Origin: Alkalihalobacillus sp. CinArs1
Lineage (GTDB): Bacteria > Bacillota > Bacilli > Bacillales > Guptibacillaceae
DNA length: 64,000 nt
Assembly: GCF_947387515.1 (NCBI RefSeq)
Contig: NZ_CANDOB010000004.1
Coordinates: 124,001-188,000, forward strand
Direction of reading: 5' to 3'
Part shown: piece after piece, positions 41,906 to 51,459 of the stretch
Layout: each line of letters begins with the position of its first letter
Position numbering within the stretch: position 1 is the stretch's first letter
The notes under the pieces: model-generated
Databases searched by the model: none
Told to the model about the DNA's origin: nothing
The model's input: the letters and a program-made list of their open reading frames with translations, nothing else
Position numbers and translations under genes: made by a program

Positions 41906-42262
41906 TTACCAGCAAAGCTTGATCGAGAGTTCGCTGCAATCACTTTCGTCCCCGGTATGAAGATCGATTCGAATCGCATCTGGTGTATAGGTGGTTTTCA
42001 AAGCAGACTGAACACCAGTACTTCTAATAAGGGAGTGAACATAGGTGTGGTCGTTACTTTGAGCTGCATCTTTAAGCTCGTGCGCAAAATGATGGTCGTC
42101 ATGCACTTTGTTCAATAGCTTTCTACCTTCTTCCATAAGGTGAAGACACGTACCTGCAGAAGCTTGAAAGCGAGTTACTTGAACAGGTGGCATCGGTCGA
42201 AGATATTCTGAAGGTACATATCTGTTTGGTGGTATATACGGTGGTCTGTAATGGAAGTACAT
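41906..42262 (-). CDS. Conserved hypothetical protein, possibly spore-associated, 118 aa
   Basis: Pro/Tyr-rich N-terminus (MYFHYRPPYIPPNRYVPSEYLRP) followed by a compact helical domain (TRFQASAGTCLHLMEEGRKLLNKV, then HELKDAAQSNDHTYVHSLIRSTGV) and a short beta end (TPDAIRIDL). AAAGGAGGGGTGAA precedes the ATG. Proteins with this N-terminal flavour in Bacillaceae are often spore-coat related, but the assignment is inference. Confidence 0.65.
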   Translation of the reverse strand: MYFHYRPPYIPPNRYVPSEYLRPMPPVQVTRFQASAGTCLHLMEEGRKLLNKVHDDHHFAHELKDAAQSNDHTYVHSLIRSTGVQSALKTTYTPDAIRIDLHTGDESDCSELSIKLCW

Positions 42263-42399
42263 TTCACCCCTCCTTTTTTTCTTCTACATAGTTATACGGT
42301 ATGGATATTAATTGGAATGTGTCACTGCTGGTAAGTTGAGAAAAAAGATTAAGACAGGTTACAATATTGGAGAAGACGTGTTAGAAGGAGTAGGGATAC

Positions 42400-42639
42400 T
42401 TGAAGAAATATGTGATTTTCACAATTAGTTTATTTTGTTTTTATTTTATATGTAATTTGGTCATCGGCTTTATTGTGAACAAAGCGTTCCAACCAGAATG
42501 GCTGCCGATCTGGAGCAAGGGTCAGCAGATAACAGGAAGCATAACGTTCGGTCTGTTGTATAATCCAATAGATCTTATCAGTTTAATCGTAGCACTCGTG
42601 ATCAGCATCGGAATTTCATCTAAATATAAACCATCTTAA
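42400..42639 (+). CDS. Small membrane protein, 79 aa
   Basis: Starts at TTG (42400) with AGAAGGAGTAGGGATAC upstream. Two transmembrane helices (VIFTISLFCFYFICNLVIGFIV and LISLIVALVISIGISS) separated by a short loop with WLPIWSKGQQITG. Function unknown. Followed at once by a terminator. Confidence 0.65.
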   Translation: MKKYVIFTISLFCFYFICNLVIGFIVNKAFQPEWLPIWSKGQQITGSITFGLLYNPIDLISLIVALVISIGISSKYKPS

Positions 42640-42664
42640 CCGTGTCGTGAACACGGTTTTTTTG
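42638..42664 (+). terminator. Terminator of the 79-aa gene
   Basis: AACCGTGT-CGTGA-ACACGGTT then T run. Confidence 0.85.
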
Positions 42665-42724
42665 TAGCCCTTTGCTGCCAATAGAAAGAATAGTATGATA
42701 AATCTGGAATAACTGTAAAAAGGA

Positions 42725-44203
42725 GTGAAGATTATTCTTAAGAAGAATACACCCAAGCTTTTGATTGTCTTAGCAATTTTTACTGGCTTTCTCCTCTATA
42801 TGAATTGGAACCATGGTGAAGAGCCTACTTTTGCGATTAGTGATGATTTCGAGCAAGTTGACTCTGAACAAATGTTGATGGCTGAATTGACGAGGCAATT
42901 AACTGGATCAGAGCTAGCTGCAAACTACCAACTATTTGAAGATGTAGATTATGAGAAACTATTAATTGAGGTTCAGCGCACCTTGAAGGTTGAAAAAGCA
43001 TGGTTACACCAAGGTGAGCTACAGCTTATTTATAGTATCGATTTACGCAGAGAGGATCAAAAGCAATTGGACGTGCCATATTTGATGTTTGAAGAGGTCG
43101 GTCTAATGGCAGATGGGAAACGTTATAATTTTGAACTCACAACACTCGAGACGAATTGGCTGTCCAAAGGGTATGTACATAACTATCGATTGTATAGAGG
43201 CATAAACATACGAATGACAGGTTCTGAAGAGAACTTTGAAAAGCTTCAAAACATAACTGGACATGAAGAAATTGATCAAATTGTTATCGGTCAGCCAAAC
43301 ATGATTCACGGTTCATTTGAAGATAAGAAGGCAATGGAGTCAATGAAGATCGGTCTCTCACTGCCTACAAATGCAAATGATGAGCTCGAAAGGATGGAGC
43401 TTAATCAGAGAACAAATTTGAACGATGGAAGAACGATCGAATGGGAAGCGCTCACTTTATTTATTCATAATACAAAGCTCTTATTCAACATGGATACCGA
43501 GCGGCCATTACAAGGTATGACGTTACGAGTTAAGAAACCGAATGGAGAAGTTTTTGAAGACCAAGTGAGTGTCGGGAGTTTAGGAAAAGGGCAGTATGAA
43601 GTGAACATGAGAGGGTTTACAGAATTCCCGAATGAACTAGACATTGAAGTGACTGCGCTTGAATTCATGGATGAAGGCACGCCCATGACGTTTACAATTC
43701 CGAAAGAAATAATCACTCAAGGGTTGAGAATGGATAAAGGAGAATCGCAATCTATCGAGAAAAAGATTGGATCTAAGAATGGCGTGAACATCTTTTTCGA
43801 AGGATTGTCTACTAATGATACATACGGTGGTCCACATGAAGAATTGATGGGGATATTGGTTGGGTTAGAAGGTGTTGAGGACAAACAATTCAATACTTGG
43901 TTTAATTACGTGACGGAAGGTATGCAAAATTTAAAATATAACATCTCAGGTGATTCTGAGTCTGAGGTCTATCAATATAGGCAAGGCCCGCTTATTGAAA
44001 TATCCGACCAAGATGGAAACATCTTAGAGCCTATCGGTAGCTCACTAAATCCGACCCCTGAAAAAGAAGTTCAAAATATATTGATCGAAAGAACGTATTT
44101 TGAAAATGCTAGCGAAATAAACTTGAAGATCAGTCACTTTCCCTATGTTGAACAGCTTGAAGAGAACAATACAACGTTTAAGTTAACAAGTAAAGGAGGT
44201 TGA
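42725..44203 (+). CDS. Membrane-anchored extracytoplasmic protein, 492 aa
   Basis: An N-terminal signal anchor (PKLLIVLAIFTGFLLYMNW) is followed by a large extracytoplasmic beta-rich region. I do not recognise the family. No normal start fits well: the first GTG (42725) overlaps the AAGGAG ribosome site, the first ATG (42800) would remove the membrane anchor, and ATT codons at 42731 and 42734 have ideal spacing. So initiation at ATT, or a weak GTG start, is likely. It is coupled to the following GNAT gene (3 bp between stop and start). Confidence 0.65.
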   Translation: MKIILKKNTPKLLIVLAIFTGFLLYMNWNHGEEPTFAISDDFEQVDSEQMLMAELTRQLTGSELAANYQLFEDVDYEKLLIEVQRTLKVEKAWLHQGELQLIYSIDLRREDQKQLDVPYLMFEEVGLMADGKRYNFELTTLETNWLSKGYVHNYRLYRGINIRMTGSEENFEKLQNITGHEEIDQIVIGQPNMIHGSFEDKKAMESMKIGLSLPTNANDELERMELNQRTNLNDGRTIEWEALTLFIHNTKLLFNMDTERPLQGMTLRVKKPNGEVFEDQVSVGSLGKGQYEVNMRGFTEFPNELDIEVTALEFMDEGTPMTFTIPKEIITQGLRMDKGESQSIEKKIGSKNGVNIFFEGLSTNDTYGGPHEELMGILVGLEGVEDKQFNTWFNYVTEGMQNLKYNISGDSESEVYQYRQGPLIEISDQDGNILEPIGSSLNPTPEKEVQNILIERTYFENASEINLKISHFPYVEQLEENNTTFKLTSKGG

Positions 44204-44205
44204 TC

Positions 44206-44649
44206 ATGAAAATAGATAGAGAGTTGGAAGACTATCCGTTTGATCTTCTCCTCGATGCAGATCCATCAATCGAGAAGGTGAAAGAATATCTCACGCATGG
44301 GGTTTGTTACACCGCGAGAATTAGTGAGAAGATCATCGGAACTTATGTTTTGTTACATAAAGGATCTTCCGTAGAAATCATGAATATAGCAGTAGAAGAA
44401 TCATATCGAGGAAAAGGGATAGGTAAGAGATTGTTAAAGGATGCGTTAGCTAAAGCAAAACAAATGGGAGTGGAGACTGTTGAAATTGGGACAGGAAACT
44501 CTAGTATAGGTCAGCTAGCTCTATACCAAAAGTGTGGATTTAGGATCATAGACATTCAACATGGCTATTTTGAACGCTATGAAGAAGAAATAATTGAGAA
44601 CGGAATCGTATGCAGAGATATGATAAGGTTATCGATTTCTGTTCGGTAA
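44206..44649 (+). CDS. GNAT-family N-acetyltransferase
   Basis: 147 aa from the ATG at 44206 (AAAGGAGGTTGATC upstream). Acetyl-CoA loop in NIAVEESYRGKGIGKRLLKDALAKAK; the end GTGNSSIGQLALYQKCGFRIIDI is typical of the YhbS/RimI-like group. Substrate unknown. Two bases separate it from the stop of the preceding membrane protein, so the two are co-translated. Confidence 0.85.
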   Translation: MKIDRELEDYPFDLLLDADPSIEKVKEYLTHGVCYTARISEKIIGTYVLLHKGSSVEIMNIAVEESYRGKGIGKRLLKDALAKAKQMGVETVEIGTGNSSIGQLALYQKCGFRIIDIQHGYFERYEEEIIENGIVCRDMIRLSISVR

Positions 44650-44657
44650 GGGATATT

Positions 44658-44692
44658 GTTCCATTTTCTTTATCAGAAGATGGAACTTTTTT
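44658..44692 (+). terminator. Terminator before the ABC-MoxR operon
   Basis: GTTCCAT ... ATGGAAC stem with internal pairing, then T6. It separates the GNAT gene from the operon that follows. Confidence 0.75.
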
Positions 44693-44745
44693 GCATAATC
44701 AATCGTTCAATTAGTGGAGAGACGATGAAAAAGGGGGAAGAAAAA

Positions 44746-47139
44746 GTGAGGAACATACATAAACAATTAGCAATTATTCTATTTTTCATAGTTGCGATCT
44801 CGGTACCTCATTATGCCGATGCAGCAGGTGGGATAGAGGTAGAAACAAACATAGGCATCGACGGAAAAGCACAGATTGGAAAAGGCTTTCCTGTCGAGCT
44901 CACCCTTAAGAACAAAGGGGAGAGTGTAAAGGGCGATTTGGTCATTGCTTCAAGCAAAGGCTATTCCTCTGGTCACAACCAGGTTGTTCCAGTAGAACTA
45001 GGGGAAGGTGAGGAAAAAACCTTCCAGCTCACTGTTTCAGGGTTTGGGGAGCACGTCCAGCATTCGACAAGCCCTACAAAGAAAACGCAGCATATTTATT
45101 TTTATGAGGGAGGCTTTGAGGACGGAAAGCAAGTGGAGCTTTCAGGAGATCTCGATTTAACGCCTTCTTTTTTACCGTTCGATCGCCTTGTAGTCGGTGT
45201 GCTTAGTGATGATCAAGATGCGTTCAATGCGATTAAGGTGACGACGATAAATGGAAGTTCTCCAGAAGTCATTCAAATGGACTCCGTTTATAATTCAGCA
45301 GAAGCACTCGAGGTATTTGACCTCATTGTTATTAATGAGTATAACGCAGCGGTATTTTCAGATGATCAACAGGAGAAGATAGCAGAATGGGTTGAACGAG
45401 GGGGTAGCCTCGTTATCGGGAGTTCCTCTGGGGTGACGGAGCGTATTGGGTCGTTGAGTGACCTGTTACCGCTTACTCCAACAGGATCAGAGCAGTTAAA
45501 CGAATTCAAGGTTCTTAATTCCGAGGAGTCACTGTCTCTATCAAACTTTGAAGTGATGACTGGTGAATTGAAAGATTCAGCAAAGGTAGAATTTAAGGAA
45601 GGTAACACACCACTCGTTGTTAGTGATTCTATCGGTATGGGACAGGTCATTCAGCTTACATACAACCCATCCTCAAAAGCCCTCGTTGACTGGGAAGGAA
45701 ATAGCAAATGGTGGGATAAACTGATTCAAAACACTGTAGATATTAGCAGGGGAGGGTACAACTCAACGGATGACATGCTTCAGCAGCTTACATATGACTC
45801 AGAGATGTTCCCAGGATCTGTCGTCCCGATTTCAATGTTGGTTATGGTGTTTGCGATCTATCTTATAGTAGTTGTACCTGTTCTCTACGTTATTTTGAAG
45901 AAAAAAGATCGACGTGAGTGGGGATGGTGGATTATTCCTTCGCTCGCTTTGATTACTAGCATTGGTATCTATCTCGTAGGAGCAAAAGATCGATTGCAAG
46001 GAACACAAGTGAATGAAATGATGGTTTTCGAGCTAAATGAATCCGGAATGGCTTCAGGTTATGGAAGTGCGTCACTTTTAACAAATGGGAGCGGGGATTA
46101 TAGTCTTTCATTTGAGGGGGAAACCTTATCTCTTTCACCAAAAACAGATCACGTCTATGAAGATATTGATTACAGCACGTTTCCTATGAAAGAAAATACG
46201 GCAGATGGAGAGAAGATCACATTCCAGGATGTAGAGTACTGGTCGACACGATCTGCAACAGTTACTGTACCATCAGTCCAACTAGGTGAACTCGAAGCTG
46301 ATCTAGCAGTGGAAGATGGTCAGTTGACTGGTGAGATCACTAGTAACTTAACGTACGATTTAAACCATGTCTACCTCATCAGTGGCACAAAAACGTATGA
46401 GCTCGGAAACGTTAAAGCAAGCTCTAGAACGGCGATTACGGTCGATGACGTCGATAACACCTTAATGACTGCTCCATCTTCCTATGCTGCACAAAATGTG
46501 TTTCCAAATGCGCACAATGCTTATGGAGGACAAGGGAGCAACAAAAACTGGAAAGAGTTTTCGATTCTAGAATTCTATTTATCGAATGGCTTGCTCAATT
46601 CTAGAAATACATCCCCAGTGATAGTCGGATATATAGATGACTCGATCCTTAATGGGAAGATCAATGATAAATCACCGAAGAGAAATAGTTTAAACATGAT
46701 CGTAAAGCCGGTCGAAGTTGAAACTTCAGACGCTGGAGAGTTTTCCATCGATCTAGGTGACACTGTTCCTGAGATCGAAACGCTTGAAGGAGACGCTGAA
46801 TTTTACACTGAACCATTAGTGAACGGTGAGAATTGGATCGATATAGGACAGGGGAAATTTGAATTTCGTTATCAGCTTCCTGAATCGATTAACAATAAAG
46901 ATGTAACGTTTGAAGAGTTGAGGGTGAAATTTGACCAACTCAACGGGAATTCTGAAATACGTTTGATGAATAAAGAAGACGGCAAGGTTCTAGAGCAACA
47001 AAGCGAGAAGATAACGAACAATGTGAAGGATTATGTTATAGATAATGCAATCGTTCTTCAAGTAGAGAGACCGAGCGGTATGAAGGGTCAATTCTTTGTT
47101 CCTCGTATAACGGTGAAGGGGGAGTTTACTAGTGATTGA
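44746..47139 (+). CDS. Large membrane protein, first gene of the ABC-MoxR-vWA operon
   Basis: About 797 aa from GTG 44746 (AAGGGGGAAGAAAAA upstream; ATG 44725 possible). Signal peptide ending near ADAAGG, an N-terminal beta domain, a Rossmann/amidotransferase-like segment (RLVVGVLSDDQDAF ... DLIVINEYNAAVFSDDQQEKIAEWVERGGSLVIGSS), two membrane helices (VVPISMLVMVFAIYLIVVVPVLYVI and WWIIPSLALITSIGIYLVG) and an extracytoplasmic C-terminal domain. Its stop overlaps the ABC ATPase start by 8 bp. Probably the exported or scaffold part of the system. Confidence 0.7.
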   Translation: MRNIHKQLAIILFFIVAISVPHYADAAGGIEVETNIGIDGKAQIGKGFPVELTLKNKGESVKGDLVIASSKGYSSGHNQVVPVELGEGEEKTFQLTVSGFGEHVQHSTSPTKKTQHIYFYEGGFEDGKQVELSGDLDLTPSFLPFDRLVVGVLSDDQDAFNAIKVTTINGSSPEVIQMDSVYNSAEALEVFDLIVINEYNAAVFSDDQQEKIAEWVERGGSLVIGSSSGVTERIGSLSDLLPLTPTGSEQLNEFKVLNSEESLSLSNFEVMTGELKDSAKVEFKEGNTPLVVSDSIGMGQVIQLTYNPSSKALVDWEGNSKWWDKLIQNTVDISRGGYNSTDDMLQQLTYDSEMFPGSVVPISMLVMVFAIYLIVVVPVLYVILKKKDRREWGWWIIPSLALITSIGIYLVGAKDRLQGTQVNEMMVFELNESGMASGYGSASLLTNGSGDYSLSFEGETLSLSPKTDHVYEDIDYSTFPMKENTADGEKITFQDVEYWSTRSATVTVPSVQLGELEADLAVEDGQLTGEITSNLTYDLNHVYLISGTKTYELGNVKASSRTAITVDDVDNTLMTAPSSYAAQNVFPNAHNAYGGQGSNKNWKEFSILEFYLSNGLLNSRNTSPVIVGYIDDSILNGKINDKSPKRNSLNMIVKPVEVETSDAGEFSIDLGDTVPEIETLEGDAEFYTEPLVNGENWIDIGQGKFEFRYQLPESINNKDVTFEELRVKFDQLNGNSEIRLMNKEDGKVLEQQSEKITNNVKDYVIDNAIVLQVERPSGMKGQFFVPRITVKGEFTSD

Positions 47140-48058
47140 GATCGTTAATCTTACGAAGCGCTATGGAACGTTCACAGCGCTCGACCAAATGAATTTAACT
47201 ATAGAAAAAGGAACCGTATTCGGAGTGGTTGGTCCGAACGGTGCAGGGAAGTCTACCACATTTTCAATCCTAGCTACACTTCTTGCGCCGACGAGTGGGA
47301 CAGCATATATCGATGGGATCGACGTGACGCAAAACCCGTCGAAGATTAGAGAATACATCGGGTATATGCCTGACTTCTTCGGTGTATATGATTCTTTAAA
47401 AGCAGGTGAGTATCTCGACTTTTATGGTGCGAGTTACGGTATCGCTCCGAAAGAGCGGGAAGTTTTGATCCCTCAGCTACTGGAACTGGTGAACTTATCT
47501 TCGAAGAAAGACACGTACGTTGATTCGCTTTCTAGAGGGATGAAGCAGCGTCTCTGTCTTGCTCGTTGCCTTATCCATGATCCTGAAATATTAATTCTAG
47601 ACGAGCCTGCTTCAGGTCTTGACCCACGTGCACGAGTAGAAATGCGCGATATTTTAAAAGAACTAAAAGCCATGGGAAAAACGATTTTGATTTCTTCACA
47701 TATCCTCCCAGAGCTTTCTGAAATGTGTGATGCGCTTGGCGTCATTGAAAATGGACAGCTCGTCGCAACAGGTTCAGTCGCTGCGATTCAACAGCAGTTA
47801 AAAGCAAACAAAGTGTTAATCGTAACTGTTCAGAATGAGTTTGAACGTGCTATACAGTTCTTCGAAGATCAGCCGCTTGCAGTTGATGTTCGAAAAACAG
47901 CTGATATGGAACTTCAGTTTGGATTTAATGGAACGGACGAAGATCAAATCCGATTACTGAAAGAGGCATTACAACAAAGCCTACCGATCCTTAGCTTTAC
48001 TGAGGAAAAAACGGATCTTGAGGATATCTTTATGGAAATTACGAAAGGAGTGGAATAA
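47132..48058 (+). CDS. ABC transporter ATP-binding protein
   Basis: 308 aa from GTG 47132 (AAGGGGGAGTTTACTA upstream). Walker A GPNGAGKS (34-41), signature LSRGMKQR, Walker B EILILDEPASGLDP, switch His in SSHILPEL. It is of the CcmA/drug-exporter class that works with separate ABC2-type permeases. Directly followed by such a permease, whose start lies 2 bases after this stop. Substrate unknown. Confidence 0.9.
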   Translation: MIEIVNLTKRYGTFTALDQMNLTIEKGTVFGVVGPNGAGKSTTFSILATLLAPTSGTAYIDGIDVTQNPSKIREYIGYMPDFFGVYDSLKAGEYLDFYGASYGIAPKEREVLIPQLLELVNLSSKKDTYVDSLSRGMKQRLCLARCLIHDPEILILDEPASGLDPRARVEMRDILKELKAMGKTILISSHILPELSEMCDALGVIENGQLVATGSVAAIQQQLKANKVLIVTVQNEFERAIQFFEDQPLAVDVRKTADMELQFGFNGTDEDQIRLLKEALQQSLPILSFTEEKTDLEDIFMEITKGVE

Positions 48059-48059
48059 G

Positions 48060-48914
48060 GTGAAGGCGTTACTTTTAAATCCAGTCCTGAATAAAGAATT
48101 TAAATTGAGGCTCAGGTCTTTTAAGAGCTATCTAGGGATACTCATTTATTTAATCGTTCTAGGCAGCATTGGAATCGGGTTCATCTTTTTAACGACGATG
48201 AACGCGAGGATGGGGTATTTCCGTCCGGAAGAAAGTCGCGTTATGTTCATGGTGCTGTCGATGGTGCAGCTAGGATTAATTTTGTTTATGACACCTGGAT
48301 TAACAGCCGGTGTGATCAGTGGGGAACGTGAGCGACAAACGCTAAATATGCTTCTTACGACAAAACAATCTTCAGGAAGCATCATTGTAGGAAAGCTGTT
48401 GTCTTCTTTATCTTTTCTACTTTTGATCATCGTGGCATCTCTCCCGCTCTACAGCATCACGTTTCTATTTGGAGGGGTAGCCCCTAGGACCATTCTTGCT
48501 ACCTTTGGACTTTACATGATTACAATTCTGACGATCGGTAGTTTGGGCGTGATGTTTTCTACTTTGATTCGAAAAACGATCGTTTCGATGATCACGACAT
48601 ACGGCGTCGCATTATTTTTAACGGCATTTACGGCTTTTGTTGCGGTTCTATCGATTCAGTTCATTTCGATGGGTGGTCCGACCCAAACACAAAATCCTAT
48701 TCCATACCTTATGTTGATGGGGAACCCTGCTGCTGTGCTCATGACAGTCTTTGAACCTAGTATGCAAAAAGAATTGATGAAACAAAGTGGCATTTCGATT
48801 CCTCTTTGGATCAGTTACTTATTCACGTGTGTCTTCTTGATCACCTTGTCATTATGGATCAGCATTTCGAAGTTGCGGCCGAATATGAGGGTAAACAAGA
48901 GGAGAAAAGCATGA
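48060..48914 (+). CDS. ABC-2 type permease
   Basis: 284 aa from GTG 48060 (AAAGGAGTGGAATAAG upstream). Six predicted membrane helices; NPVLNKEFKLRLRSFKSYLGI at the start and the cytoplasmic SGERERQTLNMLLTTKQSSGSIIVGKLLSS loop are hallmarks of ABC2 permeases. Overlaps the next gene by ATGA. With the ATPase it forms an exporter whose cargo may be handled by the MoxR/vWA proteins downstream. Confidence 0.85.
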   Translation: MKALLLNPVLNKEFKLRLRSFKSYLGILIYLIVLGSIGIGFIFLTTMNARMGYFRPEESRVMFMVLSMVQLGLILFMTPGLTAGVISGERERQTLNMLLTTKQSSGSIIVGKLLSSLSFLLLIIVASLPLYSITFLFGGVAPRTILATFGLYMITILTIGSLGVMFSTLIRKTIVSMITTYGVALFLTAFTAFVAVLSIQFISMGGPTQTQNPIPYLMLMGNPAAVLMTVFEPSMQKELMKQSGISIPLWISYLFTCVFLITLSLWISISKLRPNMRVNKRRKA

Positions 48915-50461
48915 CAGAAAAAGAGTCGTTTCTCTCCTATCTAACAGTCCTTAAGCGAAAGCTACAGGTTCAGTATGTAACGATGAGAGCGATCAACGGA
49001 TTATTAGTAGCTTTTGGAATAGCCATTCTTATCCTTGTAGCTGGTCGGATCATCGCAATTCCGTATCTACTTTATATTTCAGCAATAAGTGCTGGACTCG
49101 TTTTCTTAGCTACATTGATTATAGCGTTGGTGAAGAAGCCTCGTTTAACGGATGCTGCAAAGTTTTTTGACCGGTTCGTTGGTGAAGATCGCGTTGAGAC
49201 CGCTCTGACGTTTTTGCAAGATGATTCGAATGAGATGATCCGTATTCAGCGTAACGACACTGTTCAGAGAATGCGTCGTACGATGACAGAAGTTCATAAT
49301 ATGAAACTTTTAACAAGCAAAAAGCGAATCAGCTCTTTGGTAGGTACAGGTCTTTTGATTGCTGCCTTGGTTCTTTTTCCTAACAACACGATGGAGCAAG
49401 GGTTCCTCATCGAGAAAGAGAATGAATTGGTAGAGAAAACAAAAAAAGAGTTGGAGGATCTAGCAAAGGAAAAAGATTCTCGACTACAGGAAGAGCAAAA
49501 AGAGTTATCAAAACAACTTGAAGAAGCGAATTCAGCTGAGGAACTGTTGCAAACTCTGTTAACAAAAGAAAAAGAGTTAAACGAATTGAAAAAAGAAGCT
49601 GAAAGAGCGAAAAAGCAGCTCATGACCCTTTCCGAAAAGAGTGAGGGGCTAAAAGGCATGTCAGAGGCTCTAAAAAACCTTGATCAAGATCAATTAAAGG
49701 AAGCGATGGATGCGTTAAAACAAGAAGAGCTTTCACAGGAGCAAAAAAACACGCTGAAGACGTTAGAAGAACAGATGAACGGTTCATCCAATTCCGGCGA
49801 GTTGTCTGATGAAGAGATACGTGAGTTATTAGAAAGCCTTGAAAAATCATTGAGTGAAGCTGTTGCGAGTGCCAACCAGTTGGGGGATATTCAGGCATTA
49901 CAAAACAGCTTGCAAAGCGGGGCGAAGTCTCTAAATTCATCGATGCAAGCTTCGGGTATGGGAGGCGTACAATCGCTTTCTTTTGCCAACTCTAGCTCAC
50001 AATCTAGTAGCCAAGGAAATTCTAGCGGCAAAAGCACGGGGTCTGCCAGTGGGAATTCTGAATCGGCCGATGGAGCAGGCACGTCGGGCAGTGGAGGCAA
50101 AGGAAGAGGAACTGGAAATGGAACTGGAAACGGAAATGGAACTGGAAGCGGTTCGAGCTCTGGAACAGGCGGTTCATCAGGTGGAACAGGTCAAGGTGAT
50201 CGAGGGCTATTGACCGTTCCTGATCGAATTGGTGGAGAAGGAACGATCGAACAAGATAGCGGTGAACTTGGAGAAGGTAGCAGTGAGATGGAAGAAGCCA
50301 AAGAAGCGCCGGTCCTTCCTGGTTCAGTCAGGTCTTACCAAGAAGTGTACGGTGATTATGAAGAAGGATACCGGCAAAGCGTAGATCGGATGCAGCTCCC
50401 AACACATTTAGAATCTCTCGTGAAACAATATTACAGTGAGATGAACCCGGAAGGAGAATAA
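48911..50461 (+). CDS. Membrane protein with coiled coil and Gly/Ser-rich linker (DUF4175-like)
   Basis: 516 aa from the ATG at 48911 (AGAGGAGAAAAGC upstream). Two membrane helices near the N-terminus (about 26-75), a third at about 140-155, a long coiled coil (about 165-310; EKTKKELEDLAKEKDSRLQEEQKELSKQLEE-like), then a low-complexity Gly/Ser/Thr/Asn region (about 350-440), and a C-terminal segment with YQEVYGDYEEGYRQSVDRMQLP. That C-terminus occurs in large membrane proteins next to MoxR/DUF58 genes. Likely a scaffold spanning the membrane. Confidence 0.7.
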   Translation: MTEKESFLSYLTVLKRKLQVQYVTMRAINGLLVAFGIAILILVAGRIIAIPYLLYISAISAGLVFLATLIIALVKKPRLTDAAKFFDRFVGEDRVETALTFLQDDSNEMIRIQRNDTVQRMRRTMTEVHNMKLLTSKKRISSLVGTGLLIAALVLFPNNTMEQGFLIEKENELVEKTKKELEDLAKEKDSRLQEEQKELSKQLEEANSAEELLQTLLTKEKELNELKKEAERAKKQLMTLSEKSEGLKGMSEALKNLDQDQLKEAMDALKQEELSQEQKNTLKTLEEQMNGSSNSGELSDEEIRELLESLEKSLSEAVASANQLGDIQALQNSLQSGAKSLNSSMQASGMGGVQSLSFANSSSQSSSQGNSSGKSTGSASGNSESADGAGTSGSGGKGRGTGNGTGNGNGTGSGSSSGTGGSSGGTGQGDRGLLTVPDRIGGEGTIEQDSGELGEGSSEMEEAKEAPVLPGSVRSYQEVYGDYEEGYRQSVDRMQLPTHLESLVKQYYSEMNPEGE

Positions 50462-50463
50462 CA

Positions 50464-51459
50464 GTGGTCGAATTGAAAGAACAGGAAAATAAATTATCAT
50501 ACACTAGAGAGAAAGTAGAAGAGATTCGAACAGAGCTTGGCAAGTTTATTGTAGGGCAAGAAAAGACGATCGAGCAGGTTCTTTGGACGATCTTTTCTGG
50601 AGGGCATGCGTTGCTTGAAGGCTTGCCAGGATTAGGAAAGACGATGCTCGTAAGAACGCTTTCAGATATTATGGATTTGGATTTTTCTAGGATTCAGTAT
50701 ACGCCTGACTTAATGCCCGGGGATATTACGGGTACGATGATGATTCAACCTGATGAAAAGGGAGGACAATCTTTCTCGTTTCATAAAGGGCCCATCTTCT
50801 CAAATATCGTGTTAGCTGATGAAATTAACCGTGCCACACCGAAGACTCAGAGCTCATTACTAGAAGCGATGCAGGAAAAAACAGTAACCGTAATGGGAGA
50901 AATGAAAAAACTTCCGCGTCCATTTTTTGTCTTAGCTACACAAAACCCAATCGAACTTGAAGGAACGTACCCACTACCAGAAGCACAGATGGATCGGTTC
51001 TTAATTAAGATCGACGTAGAGTATCCTTCGCGAAATGAATTGAAAGAGATTGCGGTGCGAACAACGGGTGGGAATGATGTAAAACTCGAAAAGGTTGTAG
51101 ACGGTCAGTTTATAGTAGATGTTCAAAACCTAACGAACGACGTTCTCGTGACTGATAGCATCATGGATTTTGCAGTCTCACTCGTTTTGAATACACATCC
51201 AGATCAAGAAGGAGCACCTGAGGCTGTTCAACAATATGTACGATACGGTTCAGGACCACGTGGCCTTCAAGGAATCATCAAGGTTGCAAAAACAAGGGCG
51301 CTTTTAGCGGGGAGGGCTAATGTGTCGATCGGTGATATAAAACAAGTCGCTATACCGGTCCTTAGGCATCGAGTCTTCCTGAATTTTGAGGGTGAAGCAT
51401 CAGGCGTTGTGACGGATGATCTTCTTATGGAAGTAATTAAGGGATTAGAAGAAAGATGA
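50464..51459 (+). CDS. MoxR-family AAA+ ATPase
   Basis: 331 aa from GTG 50464 (AAGGAGAATAACA upstream). Walker A GLPGLGKT (53-60), Walker B VLADEINRA (Asp119, Glu120), sensor 1 LATQNP and the ARHR-type end VLRHRVFLNFEGEA. MoxR ATPases act with DUF58 and vWA proteins as chaperones for assembly or metal insertion. The stop overlaps the DUF58 start (ATGA), the standard MoxR-DUF58 coupling. Confidence 0.93.
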   Translation: MVELKEQENKLSYTREKVEEIRTELGKFIVGQEKTIEQVLWTIFSGGHALLEGLPGLGKTMLVRTLSDIMDLDFSRIQYTPDLMPGDITGTMMIQPDEKGGQSFSFHKGPIFSNIVLADEINRATPKTQSSLLEAMQEKTVTVMGEMKKLPRPFFVLATQNPIELEGTYPLPEAQMDRFLIKIDVEYPSRNELKEIAVRTTGGNDVKLEKVVDGQFIVDVQNLTNDVLVTDSIMDFAVSLVLNTHPDQEGAPEAVQQYVRYGSGPRGLQGIIKVAKTRALLAGRANVSIGDIKQVAIPVLRHRVFLNFEGEASGVVTDDLLMEVIKGLEER

